A DNA stretch of 64,000 nt. Origin: Phaseolus vulgaris. Its lineage: Eukaryota > Streptophyta > Magnoliopsida > Fabales > Fabaceae. Below, piece by piece: positions 21,749 through 33,500 of this stretch. The notes below the pieces were generated by a model. The model had not been told where the DNA came from, did no database searches, and was given only the letters and a program-made list of their open reading frames with translations. The position numbers and the translations under genes are program-made. Positions within the stretch are counted from its first letter, which is position 1, and each line of letters opens with the position of its first letter. The stretch is from assembly GCF_000499845.2 (NCBI RefSeq), contig NC_023757.2, forward strand, positions 7,788,447 through 7,852,446, given 5' to 3'.

Positions 21749-24630
21749 ATGGATGACGATTAGACCCCACTCAAACCTCGATCTGGAAGAGGCAGCAGAG
21801 GACCTACTAGATTGAAGCGTCTCGCATTGAGACGTGCTGCTGGTGAGAAGACACGTGTTGACATTGACGTCAACACTGGAGTGGCTTTTGGTCCTAAGGC
21901 AGATGAGTTTATGAGCTATCTTGGAGTTGTTTCTCGTGAGAGGCTCTCCATTCTGATTAATTCATGGGATGAGATCTCAGAGGTCAACCGTAACATGATC
22001 TGGGAGGATGTTCTGGTAAGCTTTACATTTTGATATAATGCTTTTTAATATTCATTGATTAATTTTAATTTGTTGATGTTATTTTGCAGGCAAACTTTGA
22101 AATTCCTGATGTGGAACCGCTTCGATCAAAGATTATATCCAATATCGGACTCAAATTTCGTACCTTTAAGTCAAGATTGACTTCGAGATACATTTTTGGC
22201 GACCTTAAAGACGAAAATCCATGTTTAAAGTACAAACATATTGATGAAGAGACATGACATCTTTTTAGAGAAAGCCGTGAAAATGAGGCTTGGATGGTAA
22301 GTGAAGTAACTTTTTTGTTTATATAACATTAATAAGTTTATCTTATTTACTTCAATTTGTTTATTTCAATTATGACAGGATCGTCGAAAGAAAGCTCAAG
22401 AGATAACTTTGAAGAATCTTACCCCGCACGTTATGTCTCGTTCGGGGTATCGAAAACTTGAGCAAACACTGATGGTGGAAAAGGAGAAATCTCAATAGGG
22501 GACGTTGTCTAGGATTGTGGAAACAGGGGTCACTTCTCCTCCATCGCCACCTTTTCGCCATGTAAAATGGAAGAGAGCCCGAATTAAAAAGTCGAGTGCA
22601 CCAAGTTCTGAGCAATCCGGGGTTATCATTGAAAAAATTGTAAGTTATTTTTGTTATTTTCATTTATTTTAAAGCATTAATTATATTAATGCTTGAAAAT
22701 ATGATTTTTGTGTACTCTTGCAGGATTCCTTGGAATCTGACGGTAAATTTGTTGTTGAAGGTCATCACGATATCCTGGTTGAAGCAATTGGACGACCTGA
22801 GCACTCTGGTCGTGTTCGTGCAGCTGGACAAGGGGTCGGAATTAAACTATATTTTGGAGTTTCAGAACGACAGTCATCCTCCTCCTCCAAAGAGAACGAA
22901 ACTCAAATGAAGACTAAGATACGTGAAGAATTAATGGAGGAGATGAGAAAGGAGACTGATTTGATGCGGCTAGAGATGAGAAAGGAGAATGATCGAATGC
23001 GACAAGAGTTTCTATCGCAACAAGTTTGTGTTGAGCCGATTGAACCCCTTGTTAGTCCCACTCCCAAGAGCACAAAGGGGAGTTGTGCGGCTCCTCCAAC
23101 AGGGGATGATATCAATGGGCAGACGGAGGATTGTGAGCTACTGGTAGTGGGCGACAAACTTCCTCGGGTGGTGGCACTTGGAAAAGTCTATAAAAACGCC
23201 CCCACCTTACATAACGTTCCTCTCTCCCCTGATGTGGTGAAGGTAACAATTGAAAAAGTATGATTTCCTGATGCTCGTGTTCCACTACCTTCAGATGAGG
23301 TAACCACTGTGGCCGATGCATTTCAGACATTCGTTGCCTGGCCCAGAGAGCTCATTCGATCTATGCCCGAACCTCATGTAATAATTTCATTTCATTATAT
23401 TATTTTTTATTTATATTTATATATTACATATAATTTAATACAAATGTTGTTTATCTTGTAGAAACCTTTTCAGCCACCAAGTCCGGAAAAGAAGCGTGAG
23501 GTTCCAGTTGACGGTCCTATAGCTTCCTTACGTCTCATTGCTAGTCAGATTGGCAATGAACCTTTTCCAGTTCCGTGGGATAATACATTTTTTCAAATAA
23601 ACACTGAACTGCCACTGATGATTTACAACACAGATTTATCAGAATTTATATCTGGGAAACAGGAGCTCAATATAAGTATAATTCAATTTTTTATGATGTA
23701 AGTATCTTTACCTATTATTCAATTTACTTTATGTTAAATTATTATTGATTATGCTTTAACTAAAAACTTGTAGGTTTTTGCATAGAGTCTGTATCACTGA
23801 GGGGAAGGAAAATATGTATGGATTCTTAGATCCTGCATATACTAATCCCGTTGGACCAAACTCATCTAAAACTCAAGCATACATCACTAACACCCTGGAA
23901 AAAGAGGAAAAACAAATTTATTTATGCCCTTATATTAATGAGTAAGTTTAATTATATGTCATCAATTATTATTATTTCATGTTTTAAATATTTACTAACT
24001 CTTTTCATTGATGATATAGGCATCATTGGCAGTTACTTGTCTTATCAATGGTTGATAAGACTGCTGTGTGGTTCTGTTCCCTACACAAGAAGATTCCCAC
24101 AAACTTTAAGGATATCATTGATACGTAAGTACATTATAAACTGAACTTTGTATATGTTACTAATTAACCATCTACTTACGAGGTTTTTTGTATTAACCAG
24201 TTCATGGCGTGGATATAACATCCTAAAAGGTCGATCAATTTCAAATAATTTAAACTGGATAAGAATAAAGGTTTGTAATTTTTTTCTTTCTCTATTATCA
24301 TTGTTTATCAATATACTAACATATTACTTTTTATTGAATTATAGTGTAATAAACAACCAGGAAGCTATGAGTGTGGCTATTACATTATGCAATGGATGAT
24401 TACCATTATAAGACTAGGTGTTAAAACTGGTTGGAAAAAGGTACTATATATGTTAAATCATTTTTATAATTCTTGAACATATATATATCTAAAAACTAAT
24501 TTATGTCAACTTTGCAATGCAGTTATTCACAGAAGAAACACCAATGAATGAGGAAGGCATTTCATATGTTAGAGATTCTTGGTCCACATATTTCATAAAT
24601 TTTTATAACTCTAGCATAGGTAAACAATAG
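21749..24630 (+). pseudogene. CACTA second gene with Ulp1-like peptidase end
   Basis: A multi-exon gene downstream of the transposase. Likely exons: 21749-22015, 22090-22296, 22379-22639, 22724-23377, 23462-23697, 23774-23941, 24020-24124, 24201-24270, 24345-24440 and 24523-24630, all with GT-AG borders. The N-terminal half resembles plant Transposase_24-like CACTA proteins, with a basic start and a Glu/Met/Arg coiled coil (MEEMRKETDLMRLEMRKE). The C-terminal exons resemble the Ulp1 cysteine peptidase (C48) fold: His in HHWQLLVLS and Cys in GSYECGYYIMQW, in the expected order. In-frame stops at 21761, 22255, 22496 and 23261 make it a pseudogene. Whether such proteins remove SUMO is unknown; linkage with transposition functions is inferred from position. 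Confidence 0.75.
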
Positions 24631-24789
24631 TGGTTTTATTATATGTAATTTGATTACTTGTAAATGTACATTTTGATGATTTCAATTGATTACTATATTT
24701 CTGTATTTGTCTGGTTGGGTTTGATCATTATGCAGGTTATTAATTTATATGGTTTATGCACAATACAAACTGCACTTTAAAAAAAAAAC

Positions 24790-25125
24790 ATTATTTACAA
24801 ATGCGATCATTTACCAAGACCGCATTTGTAAATGTGAATTCCCTATTTACAAATGTGGTCATTTACCAAGACCGCATTTGTAAATGTGGTTTATGAATGC
24901 GGTTTTTACCAAGACCGCATTCGTAAATCCTAAACCCCTAACCCTCATCCCTCATTCAGAATAATATACAAATGCGGTTATTTTAAGTAACCACATTTGT
25001 AAATCTAATTTATAAATGCGGTTCTATGACCGCATTTGTATATGCCCGATTTACGAATGCGTGCTGATCAAATGTGGTTCTATGACCGCATTTGTAAATG
25101 TAAAATAACCGCATTTATTTTACAT
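24790..25125. repeat. right subterminal repeats of the CACTA element
   Basis: At least six head-to-head pairs of ACAAATGCGGTN and its complement, with short spacers such as CATTTACCAAG or CTATGA. They could fold into hairpins. Some copies are mutated at CpG (GCG to GTG). Confidence 0.88.
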
Positions 25126-25141
25126 TTCTGCACTAGTGTAA

Positions 25142-26060
25142 GTCAAATATAAATCATGTACATAAAAGTAGAGTAATAACTTACGTAAGTCCGTTGGGCA
25201 GGATTATCTACCTAAAGTCCATCTTTCTCAGTGTGTGTGGTCATGAATAATTCATCGGGTTCAACTAGTTAGCCAAATTTACGTTCATGAAATAAATGAA
25301 AAAATTACCAACATTAGATATTATCTACTAAATTTAGGCTCATGTAACAAAATATAGATACTTATTAGGCCCAATTCAATGTCGAGGTGTGATTTACGGG
25401 TAGTAGAGTGCAATGCCCCATCTCGAGTCGATGACCTATTCAATTTCTTTTGGACTGATTTCTCTTTGAACTTTTTAGAATCTCAATAGTTTAACAGATC
25501 AATCCATGAATGTTCACCAATCCAGCTATGTCTAGTTGCTTTGACCCTAGCTTTACCAAGCATATCACAAAGGCATTTTTTTGCCTTTGACTCGCACTTT
25601 TCTAATTTACCACTCATAATAAGAGGCCCAAATCACTTGAGTCTGTAAATAGAATAACAAATTTAAATAAAGTTTGATTATATTAATAAATGCTTAAATG
25701 AAAATGAGTTAAAATATTATATTAAGATCACCTTAAATTCAGTCCACCATTTAAGTTTGGCTTCCTTTGGTGTCGTAGTCAAGGTAAGGACCCCTAAACT
25801 ATGACCTAATTACATATTCAATTGCCTTAATGATTAGGTGTCCACCTATAAAACATGTAAAAAAAATGTTAAACATTAAGTATAACAAACAGTTTACCAT
25901 CATGTTGCACCTCTTCATCAGAGATATCGTGATACGTAGTAGGTGCAATGGGTTTTACTAGATGAATATCTTTATTTAATATTAAATAATGATAAATATT
26001 TAATATGTAGATTAAGAAAAATAAATAAAAAAAAAATAAATATATATATATATATAATTT
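25142..26060 (-). pseudogene. 5' part of the old Transposase_24-like gene
   Basis: Minus-strand fragments run in the expected order. PTTYHDISDEEVQHDG lies near 25910-25950. KAKKCLCDMLGKARVKATRHSW then leads into a KFKEKSVQKKLNRSST region at 25400-25600. PDELFMTTHTEKDGL with NPAQRTYVS lies at 25185-25255. These are hallmarks of plant Transposase_24 (PttA/En/Spm) proteins. At least one in-frame stop and intron-like gaps are present. The gene continues at 17082-17225 and 15010-15375 on the far side of the inserted elements. Confidence 0.65.
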
Positions 26061-26066
26061 TTTCAA

Positions 26067-26993
26067 GTTTTTAGCATAATTTTCATCATTTCTATTATTT
26101 TATTTCTCTCTTTCTTATCTTCATTCGTCTTACTTTTCAGTGTTATTTTTCTGACCCACTAAATAAACTATTACATATTAGTCGTGTTCTTGACGGACAA
26201 TCGACCCTAGATATTATAGGACTCCGTGGCTGAATGCCTTAGGCCATGGGTCTAGACTGAAGCCTAAAAAGTAACGTGGTATGTATTTTATTTATGCCAA
26301 CAAATAGTACATAGCATGTTTCTTACTGTTAACTTTTTATCATTGTGACGATATAGTTGGACTAGGTACCCTCTAAAGTTTGTGACCTTTCAAGATTAGG
26401 ATAAATCGTGGCTTCCTGATTGACCTATAAAGAAAATGTATATTTCAAGAATAATTTGTTATTATACAGATAGCATATACGTCATGCCCAATAAGTAGGG
26501 ATAAAGTAAATACCTAGATTTATTTTTTATTATTTTTTATCTAATCAATTTTTGTCACTATTCTCTATTTAAAAAGAATGGGCTTTAGAAAGCTATTCGA
26601 TCCTTTGATATTTTATTTCTTCTTTAATATGTTTTATCTGATTTTTTTTGTAATTTATTTGATTTAGAAAGTTTTCTTCTTCATACTTTCAGATACTTTT
26701 TAATTTTTTATCTTGTGTGAATTTTCTTTTGATTCTTTTCATTTTTTATACCTTAAATGGGTATATATATGAGTAAGAAAATGGGTTCCTAAAATTATTA
26801 TTATTTTTTTAAATGCAAATTTTTAGATCTTCTTTTCAATATCAATTCTTAGAATTGGCAAAAATAGCAAAAAATTCAAGAAAAGACAAATTCTCGCGAC
26901 GAATATTTATTCTTTTATTCTCAAATCCAGATGGAATGTAGGACATAACTCCTAAAAAAGGTATTGCTTTTATGTTTCTTCCGCCATCCCACC
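26067..26993. other. intergenic or old transposon flank, no gene
   Basis: AT-rich sequence between the old transposase remnant and the second CACTA element. No coding segment or bounded repeat could be supported. Confidence 0.5.
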
Positions 26994-27029
26994 TAACACT
27001 ACAAGAAAAAAAGGTTTTGGTGGAGGTTA

Positions 27030-27460
27030 TTTAGTGGAGGTTAACATAACCTTAGGAATTGATTTAATAAATGGAGGTTTTTTCTAAAACCTCAACAAAA
27101 TAACAGGTTTTTTAACCTTACTTAAATTCCAAAGGTTTATTCTAAAACCTCGACAAAATGACGTTTTAAACTTCATTAATTTTCAAAGGTTTATTTTAAA
27201 ATCTCTGCAAAATAACAGAGGTTTTTTTAACTATCATTAATTTCCATAGGTTTATTTCAAAACCTTCGCAAAATAACGGAGGTTTTTTAACCTTAGTTAA
27301 TTTTCAAAGGTTTACTTTAAAACCTCTACAAAATAGTTGAGGCTTTTTAATCTTTGTTAAGTTTCATTAATTTATTCTAAAATCTCATCAAAATAATGGT
27401 GTTTTTTTAATTTTCATTAAGTTTGAAATGTTTATTGTAAAACATCAATAAAATATTTTA
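27030..27460. repeat. left subterminal tandem repeats, about 58 bp
   Basis: About six to seven degenerate units, each with an AAAGGTTTATTYTAAAACCTC core followed by ACAAAATAAC and GAGGTTTTTTAACC. Degeneracy rises inward. Confidence 0.8.
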
Positions 27461-29594
27461 AATTTTCTCAAATTTCAATAAATAAATATAATTAAACTTT
27501 AAAAAAAAATTAATTTTTTTTAATATATTTGATAACTAAATTCTTAAAGTTTTTGAAAGTGTAAGTTTAAACATATAATTTTTTTAAAAAATATTCTTAA
27601 TTTTAAATATTTATTTAATTAAAATTAATTTTTATTTATTTATTTTATATAAATATTTTTAATAAAAAAAGAAAAATTATCTTTTTTTTAACTTTTCCAA
27701 AGATTTATTTTCAAACCTTAGGAAAATACTCACACTTTTTTCCAACTTTTGACTAAAAAACCCATTACTGTTCTCCTCCTCCACCGTAGAGCTACTTATC
27801 CTCTTCCATTGTAGAGCTACTTCTCATCCTTTACCACAAAGCTTCTCCTCCTCCACCATGGACTTGTTTCTCCTCCTCCACCACGGACCTGCTTCTGCTG
27901 CTCCACCACGGACCTGCTTTTACTGCTTCACCACGGTAATTGGTTTCTTCTTCCTTTTCTCAGTATATATTCTCTCTCTCACGCTCATATACACTCCACC
28001 ACCATTGTTCTCTCCGGCGAACGCAACACCACCGTCATCACCATCGATTTTGCTCTTTTTTTCATTATCCTTTCTCTGTTTCCATTGTCGATTTCTTTAG
28101 TTGGCATTGAATTTTCTGAGTTGCTCGTGTCGTGTTCGCAAATGCTTATTTGAATCAGTAGTTGAAGCATAATCCCTAACGCTTAACCGAACTAAAAATG
28201 TTGAGGATTTTGTTAAATCTGGGGTCTAGTAACTTCGTTTGGATTGTGACATTTTACGCTTTCGATACTATCAACTTTATTTCTAGATCTATGCTTCTTG
28301 GCTCATTGTGTTTTCTCTGGATGAAGTGTACACATTGACAAAATTCTATTATACAATTTATTTGTAAGTCATAATGCAGAGTTGGAATTTGACATTATTA
28401 TTGTAGGATAGAATTATACACACAGAATGGGTAAAATAATGAAAAATGAATTGAATAGTATGAGTGAGATGGGAGGTTATGATTAAATGAAAGGAAAGGT
28501 CCAAGGTGTGGAATAGGGAAGTTAGCTCACGTGTTTGTGTCTGAAAGTCAGTTGCTTAAAGAGATATGAAATGGAAGATACATAGGGATGTTACTTAATA
28601 TGACATAACCAGACCAAAATTGAACCTGATTTGAGCAAAAACAAAGCTTCTGGCATCTAAGGTCGTCATAGTTGTACACTTTATGACCTTCGTGCATAGT
28701 TAAATCTGCTCCAGCTCAAAAAAAAAAAAAAATCCCAATCATTTTTGGATTGTGTGAAGCAGGGCAAAAAAAGTAATGATGTGTTAATGTGTATTGGATG
28801 AGTGAAAATTCATCTTTACACTGAAAGTTGTATGCAACTGGATGACCGAGTCATCAAAATTGGCTGATTTTCAAAGTCTTTTTGGCACAGTTGTTGGCTG
28901 GTTTTCTAAACACAAACACTCCTTGAAAAATAAGGCCTATGTGACCCCAGCATGAAACTACCTCTTATGACCATAAACACGATATTTTAATTTGCTTCAC
29001 TTATTCTAAACATCCAAAAACTTAGTAATACTTTTTTATTTGTTTTTCATGTTTAGTGTTGATACTTTTAGATACTTCATTAATATATAATATAAAAATA
29101 TTATTTCTTCATAAATCAAATAAGGATATACGTAAATGATATAAAGGAGTTTATTATGATAATTATTTATAAATAGGTTTTGAATTGAATTCGTAGAATT
29201 ACATTAATTATGTGTATAGATTTTTGAATAAGTTGCAAGTATTGTATCTTGCTTTTTAGAATAATTTTATGGTGTATGAGTGGTTGCAATCATTATTACA
29301 ATTGGTGCTTGATCTTTAGAGGGAATCGTTTATGTATCTCTGCTAAATGCTGATACTGGTAAAAGATTGGCACGTTTGACTTGGAGTTATATTTGTACAA
29401 AACAATTTTGAAACTTTATTTGTAAATGAAGAAGAGAGTATATCGTTAACAAGGTCCTATTTTTAATTGAACACTTGTATATTATTTTTGTTTAAATTAT
29501 CATTCTTATTACTTATACATTATTGATTATACATGCATTATATTATGATTTATTAAATTTCTATTTTGACTTGTATTAATGTTATTATTTCAAG

Positions 29595-30330
29595 AATACC
29601 TGAAGATGAAGAAAATGTCCATCAAGAAGACTAGAGCAACAGAACATGATACTCTCAATAACACTTTTGACCAACTTGCAGTCCTTAATAACTCAAGTAA
29701 GTTCATACACAACTTCCATTTAGTGAGATGTTTGTACTTATATTTTAATTTGACATTCTCTTTAAAAATATATTATTTTTCACATGTATTCATTTAATTA
29801 TTATGCAGCACCTCATGTGAATTTTCATCCTATAGAGAATAATAATGAGAAGCCTCCTCCCCCACATGCACCTCATAGGTTGATTTCTACTACTAAGAAC
29901 AATTCTGCACCTGAATTTCAATTTGATAATACAAATGAATCTGTCCATGAATCTACATCTGAACCTACACCAAGGTTACAATCTGATGAAGAAAGGGAAG
30001 AAAATGTGGGTATTGAGATGCAAACTGAACAATCAAAGCATGTATCACGTAAAAGATCATGGCTTGTTGATGTCATTGGTAAGCTTGAATCAATACATTG
30101 CAAACTCACATTGTATTTGTTTTTTATGTTCGTCCTCTTAAACTAACAATAATTTTGACAGATAGTGAAGGCAAAAAGGTTAGGAAACAATTAACAACAA
30201 ATGATGTATGGTTTTTATCTGTTGGTGAGAGGATTCTTGTTAACTGGAATAACGAGAACCAACCAGTTGATGACAGTGGAGCATTGTTGAATAGGTTTTT
30301 AGCTCCTCCATTTAGGTCCAAAATGGTTTG
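29595..30330 (+). pseudogene. partial tnpA/Transposase_24-like gene in CACTA element
   Basis: Three exons with GT-AG borders: about 29595-29696, 29809-30078 and 30162 to about 30330. The conserved part is SVGERILVNWNNENQPVDDSGALLNRFLA in the last exon, resembling the invariant segment of plant PttA/En/Spm proteins. The middle exon is Pro/Ser/Glu-rich and probably disordered. No downstream KTHT/coiled-coil region follows, so the gene is truncated. A purine/pyrimidine-biased leader at 27770-28100 may be the transcript's 5' region; its short open frame is not a gene. Confidence 0.65.
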
Positions 30331-31434
30331 TCCAATCTTCTTGTGTGCGGTAGTGGAGAAGATATTGCTTAAAATGTTTTTCAGTGCTTTTATTAGGTGT
30401 TTTTTTGTTATTAGATAAGATTAAGGTGCCTAATGATCATTGAATCTTCTAATGCATTACTACTGCTGTAGTTTGAGGTTCTCTAGTCAAGGTTTTGTAC
30501 CCATGGGATTTATGTGCATTTGATATTGTTCAGTCAAACATGAATTGATTCTTTTTCAAGTTTTCCTTTATCTCGTAGCAAAAAACTTGGAGGTTGGGAA
30601 CGAAGGCAAGGGATTTTTTTTTGTGGGGAGGAAGGGTTAGAATTATTGGGACTTGCTCAACATGATATTATGGGGGTGACCATGTTCAATTTGGTCAAGG
30701 TTAGAAATTGGGATACCTTAAGCTTAAAATAACTCACAAGTTTCTACTGTAAGATAAATAAATCCACTTCAAAGAAGTTAGATAAATATCCTATTTCATT
30801 GATAATGCTTTAGTCAAGATTAGTTTAGTAAAACTTGCAATATGTTGATGCCCAATACAGTACATTGCCATAAAATTAGTGCGACTTCAGAACAAATTCC
30901 TTTGAAGGGAGTATTGTGCTTAAAGTTAATTATTACAATATATTAATATTTTGATTCTCAAAAGATTATTTTAATATCAGTCTAGTCCTTCAAGTTTTTA
31001 TGAATTTAATTTTCGGAGAACTGAATGTTCTTGGGATAAATTTGAAGAATGATGTAGTCTATTGATATAAGTAATCTTTTTGAACTAATAAAGCGGAACA
31101 AAATAAATCTTTGGACCGATATGTGTACTTGATCTTGATCATCGTCGAGTTGTTGATTTATTGTATGTATGGTGTTTAATGTTAAAATTTGGTGAGAAAA
31201 GAAATAAATAAAAACCTTGCTAAACACTAACTTATCTCTGCTTAATCTTCATCCTAAGATATTGCTGAAGATAAAGCTTGGTCTCATTTATTTCTTTTAT
31301 TTATTGAAAAAAAAACTTTAACAAACATAGATAAATAAATACAATAGATGTAAATAATTGTGGTTTAAAAAACACATGAATGCCTAAATGGTAAATGAAT
31401 AAAAAAAAAACAAATTTTCATAATTTTGAAACCT

Positions 31435-31640
31435 ATGGTATTTTTTAAGGAGGTTCTAAAACATTTTATGGAGGTTTTGAAACCCATGGTATTTTACGGA
31501 GGTTTTAAAACCTATGGTATTTTACGGAGGTTTTGAAACCTATGGTATTTTACGGAGGTTTTGAAACTCATGGTATTTTACGAAGGTTCTTAAACCCATG
31601 GTATTTAACAAGAGTTTTGAAAGGTTTTTCCTGAGGTTTA
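31435..31640. repeat. right subterminal tandem repeats, about 28 bp
   Basis: Roughly six units of about 28 bp, each containing GGAGGTTTTGAAACC followed by TATGGTATTTTAC. The motif partly matches the GAGGTTTT word of the left array, in complementary orientation to the neighbouring terminus. Confidence 0.85.
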
Positions 31641-31821
31641 AAAAAACCATGGTTTAGCGGGGGAAACTACAACCCTGGGTAAATAACTTAATGGAGGTTT
31701 TAACTCTGGATAATGTAAAAATAAACCCTCGTTAAAACCATTTTTTTGTTGTAGTGTAATAAATCATTAAGATTTATTTTCAATAATATTTTTTTTTAAT
31801 AAAATCTTAAGTATTTATTAG

Positions 31822-32340
31822 GCATCATTATGTAACATGACATCTCAGCTAGGCTGACACCTCAAGTAACAACAATCATCTGTCATCACATAAAAAAAGT
31901 ATTATTAAAAAAAGAAAAAAGAAAAGAAAATACAAAAATATGAGGGGACTATGCCAAAATCCATATGTTAACAAAAACGGTGTCTTAAGATTTTATGATA
32001 CAAACATTCCCCCATTTTTTGACACTCATAATAACTTTCTTTATAGGAAAACTCTCTAATATTTAAAAAAAAAATAAAAAAATCAAGGGGGAATGGATAA
32101 AGGATGTTGGCGCAATGTTTTCTAAACAATTAAGAGGAGTAAGTATAAGGATGGAAAAGGTAAGGAGTGTTTTTATATAGACATTACTATGCAACTTGGT
32201 ATCTCAGCTAGGCTAATACCTCAAGTAATAGCAATAATTTGTCATCACATGAAAAAAAATATTATTAAAAAAGAAAAAAGAAAGAAAATACAAAAAAATA
32301 TGGGAGGACTAGACCAAAACCCATAAGTTAATAAAAACAA
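31822..32340. repeat. direct repeat in the LINE 3' region
   Basis: Two copies of about 160 bp (31822-31983 and 32181-32340), roughly 80-85% alike, with about 200 bp between them. Shared phrases include ATCTCAGCTAGGCT and GTCATCACAT. They look like LINE 3' untranslated sequence present twice, from a duplication or from two LINE ends inserted together. Confidence 0.75.
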
Positions 32341-32430
32341 TACATAGGTAGACTATACCTATTCATAAAGAATTATAAGAACATACTAGATGAAAACCTA
32401 TTATACCAATGAAATGTTTCTTTGTAAGTA

Positions 32431-32551
32431 TATTACAAAGTGGACTTTAAGCCTAACTCAACCCCATAAAATCGGCTTATGAGGTTGAGGTTTGCACCCA
32501 CTTATATACAATGAAATGTCCTCATCTCTAGTCGATGTGGGATCTCCAACA
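32431..32551 (-). mobile_element. TRIM solo LTR inside the LINE
   Basis: 121 bp. On the reverse strand it starts TGTTGGAGATCCCACATCGA and ends TTTGTAATA. It is the same family as the LTRs of the complete TRIM at 36532-36898. It interrupts the LINE RNase H coding end between NLGFI and ESFHWYNRLP. Flanks AAGTA and AAATA match 4 of 5 bases, consistent with an aged 5-bp duplication. Confidence 0.8.
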
Positions 32552-32569
32552 AAATAAATCCTAAATTAG

Positions 32570-33500
32570 CCAACTTATCGGCACACACATTCCCTTCACG
32601 AAAAATATGAGTAACCCTACACCTGATTTTCCCACAGTAATTAAGACAAGTATTTCATTGATTCTGAAGTATCCTAGGAACATTTGTCCTAACAGTAAAC
32701 GCAACACAAATCAAAGCAAAATCACATTCCAACCAAACATTAGTAAGCCCCATCTTTTGAGCTTCCTCCATAACATGTATAACCTTATAAAACTCAGCAA
32801 CCAGAGTAGTATGAACTTCAAGGAACGCAGAGAAAGCTCCAATAAATTCCTCCATACTCCCACGGAAAATACCTCCACAAGTAGCAAGACCAGGATATCC
32901 CCTAGCAACCCCATCAGTGTTAATTTTAACCCAACCTGGTGAAGGAAACTCTCATCTCACACGAAGAGGACGAAGAACTTTACCAGTACGAGTATTAATA
33001 CCAAAAAAGTTGAGCATGTTGAAATCCAACATGTCATTTTTCATAGAAGCTTTAGATGTTTACTCACTAGACAAGTTAAATCTTTAATAACCGAAATAGC
33101 CTGAGAAACATCAATCTTATCCTGAAAACGAGCAAAATTCCTCATACGCCATATCATCCAAATAGAAAAGTTATCACAACAAACTTAATCGATTTGACCA
33201 AAGGACTACCACCACTCTTAATAAAAGAAAGAAGATCATCCTTATTAGAGAAATAAGAAGTATGAAAAATCTCCCGAACCCAACTCCAAATACCCAAAAC
33301 ATTAAAACATTCAAAAAAATAAATGCGGAATAGATTCCTTGTGCTTTTCACAAAGCGTACACATAGAACAAATATGCAAACATTTATTCTGAATATGCTG
33401 ATATGTAGGAAGCCGCCCATGAAAATTTTTCCAAAGTACAAGAGATTTGGAAGGCAGAATAAATGAAAACCAAATTAATTTACCCCAACCACAGTTCCAA
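32570..33500 (-). pseudogene. LINE zf-RVT and RNase H-like coding remnant
   Basis: Minus-strand coding pieces in several frames. A zinc-binding RVT region comes first, then an RNase H-like domain in which GLTNVWLECDFALICVAF and YCGKIRCRVTHIFREGNV-type segments are seen. The DS pair of active domains reads DF here. Disrupted by stops near 33300 and by frame changes; not functional. Confidence 0.65.

Larger units (their letters stand above)
17229..25138 (+). mobile_element. CACTA (En/Spm) DNA transposon with two genes
   Basis: A 7,910-bp element. Left end CACTAGTACAAAA; right end, on the reverse strand, CACTAGTGCAGAAA. The 3-bp target duplication is TAA (17226-17228 and 25139-25141). Subterminal regions (17265-17375 and 24790-25125) carry many copies of a TTTACAAATGCGGT motif in head-to-head pairs, the expected transposase-binding arrays. 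Inside are a tnp2-type transposase gene (18179-21621) and a second gene with a Ulp1-like peptidase end (21749-24630). Both are damaged by frameshifts or stop codons, so this copy is now non-autonomous. It sits within an older En/Spm-type gene of opposite orientation. Confidence 0.93.
26997..31756 (+). mobile_element. non-autonomous CACTA element
   Basis: 4,760 bp, starting CACTACAAGAAAAAAA. On the reverse strand the other end reads CACTACAACAAAAAAATGG. The 3-bp target duplication is TAA (26994-26996 and 31757-31759). The left subterminal zone (27030-27460) holds about six degenerate units of about 58 bp around AAAACCTCNACAAAATAAC. The right zone (31435-31640) holds about six units of about 28 bp around GGAGGTTTTGAAACC. 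It has no transposase; the only coding remnant is part of a tnpA-like gene at 29595-30330. Mobility would depend on another element recognising these ends. Confidence 0.92.

Noticed and set aside
27858..28100. 80-codon frame in a CTCCTCCTCCACCACGG-rich tract
   Set aside because: Simple-sequence composition in the leader region of the second CACTA element; no domain.
32607..32942. 111-codon frame on the plus strand
   Set aside because: Antisense to the LINE RNase H-like domain, which gives the meaningful translation on the minus strand.
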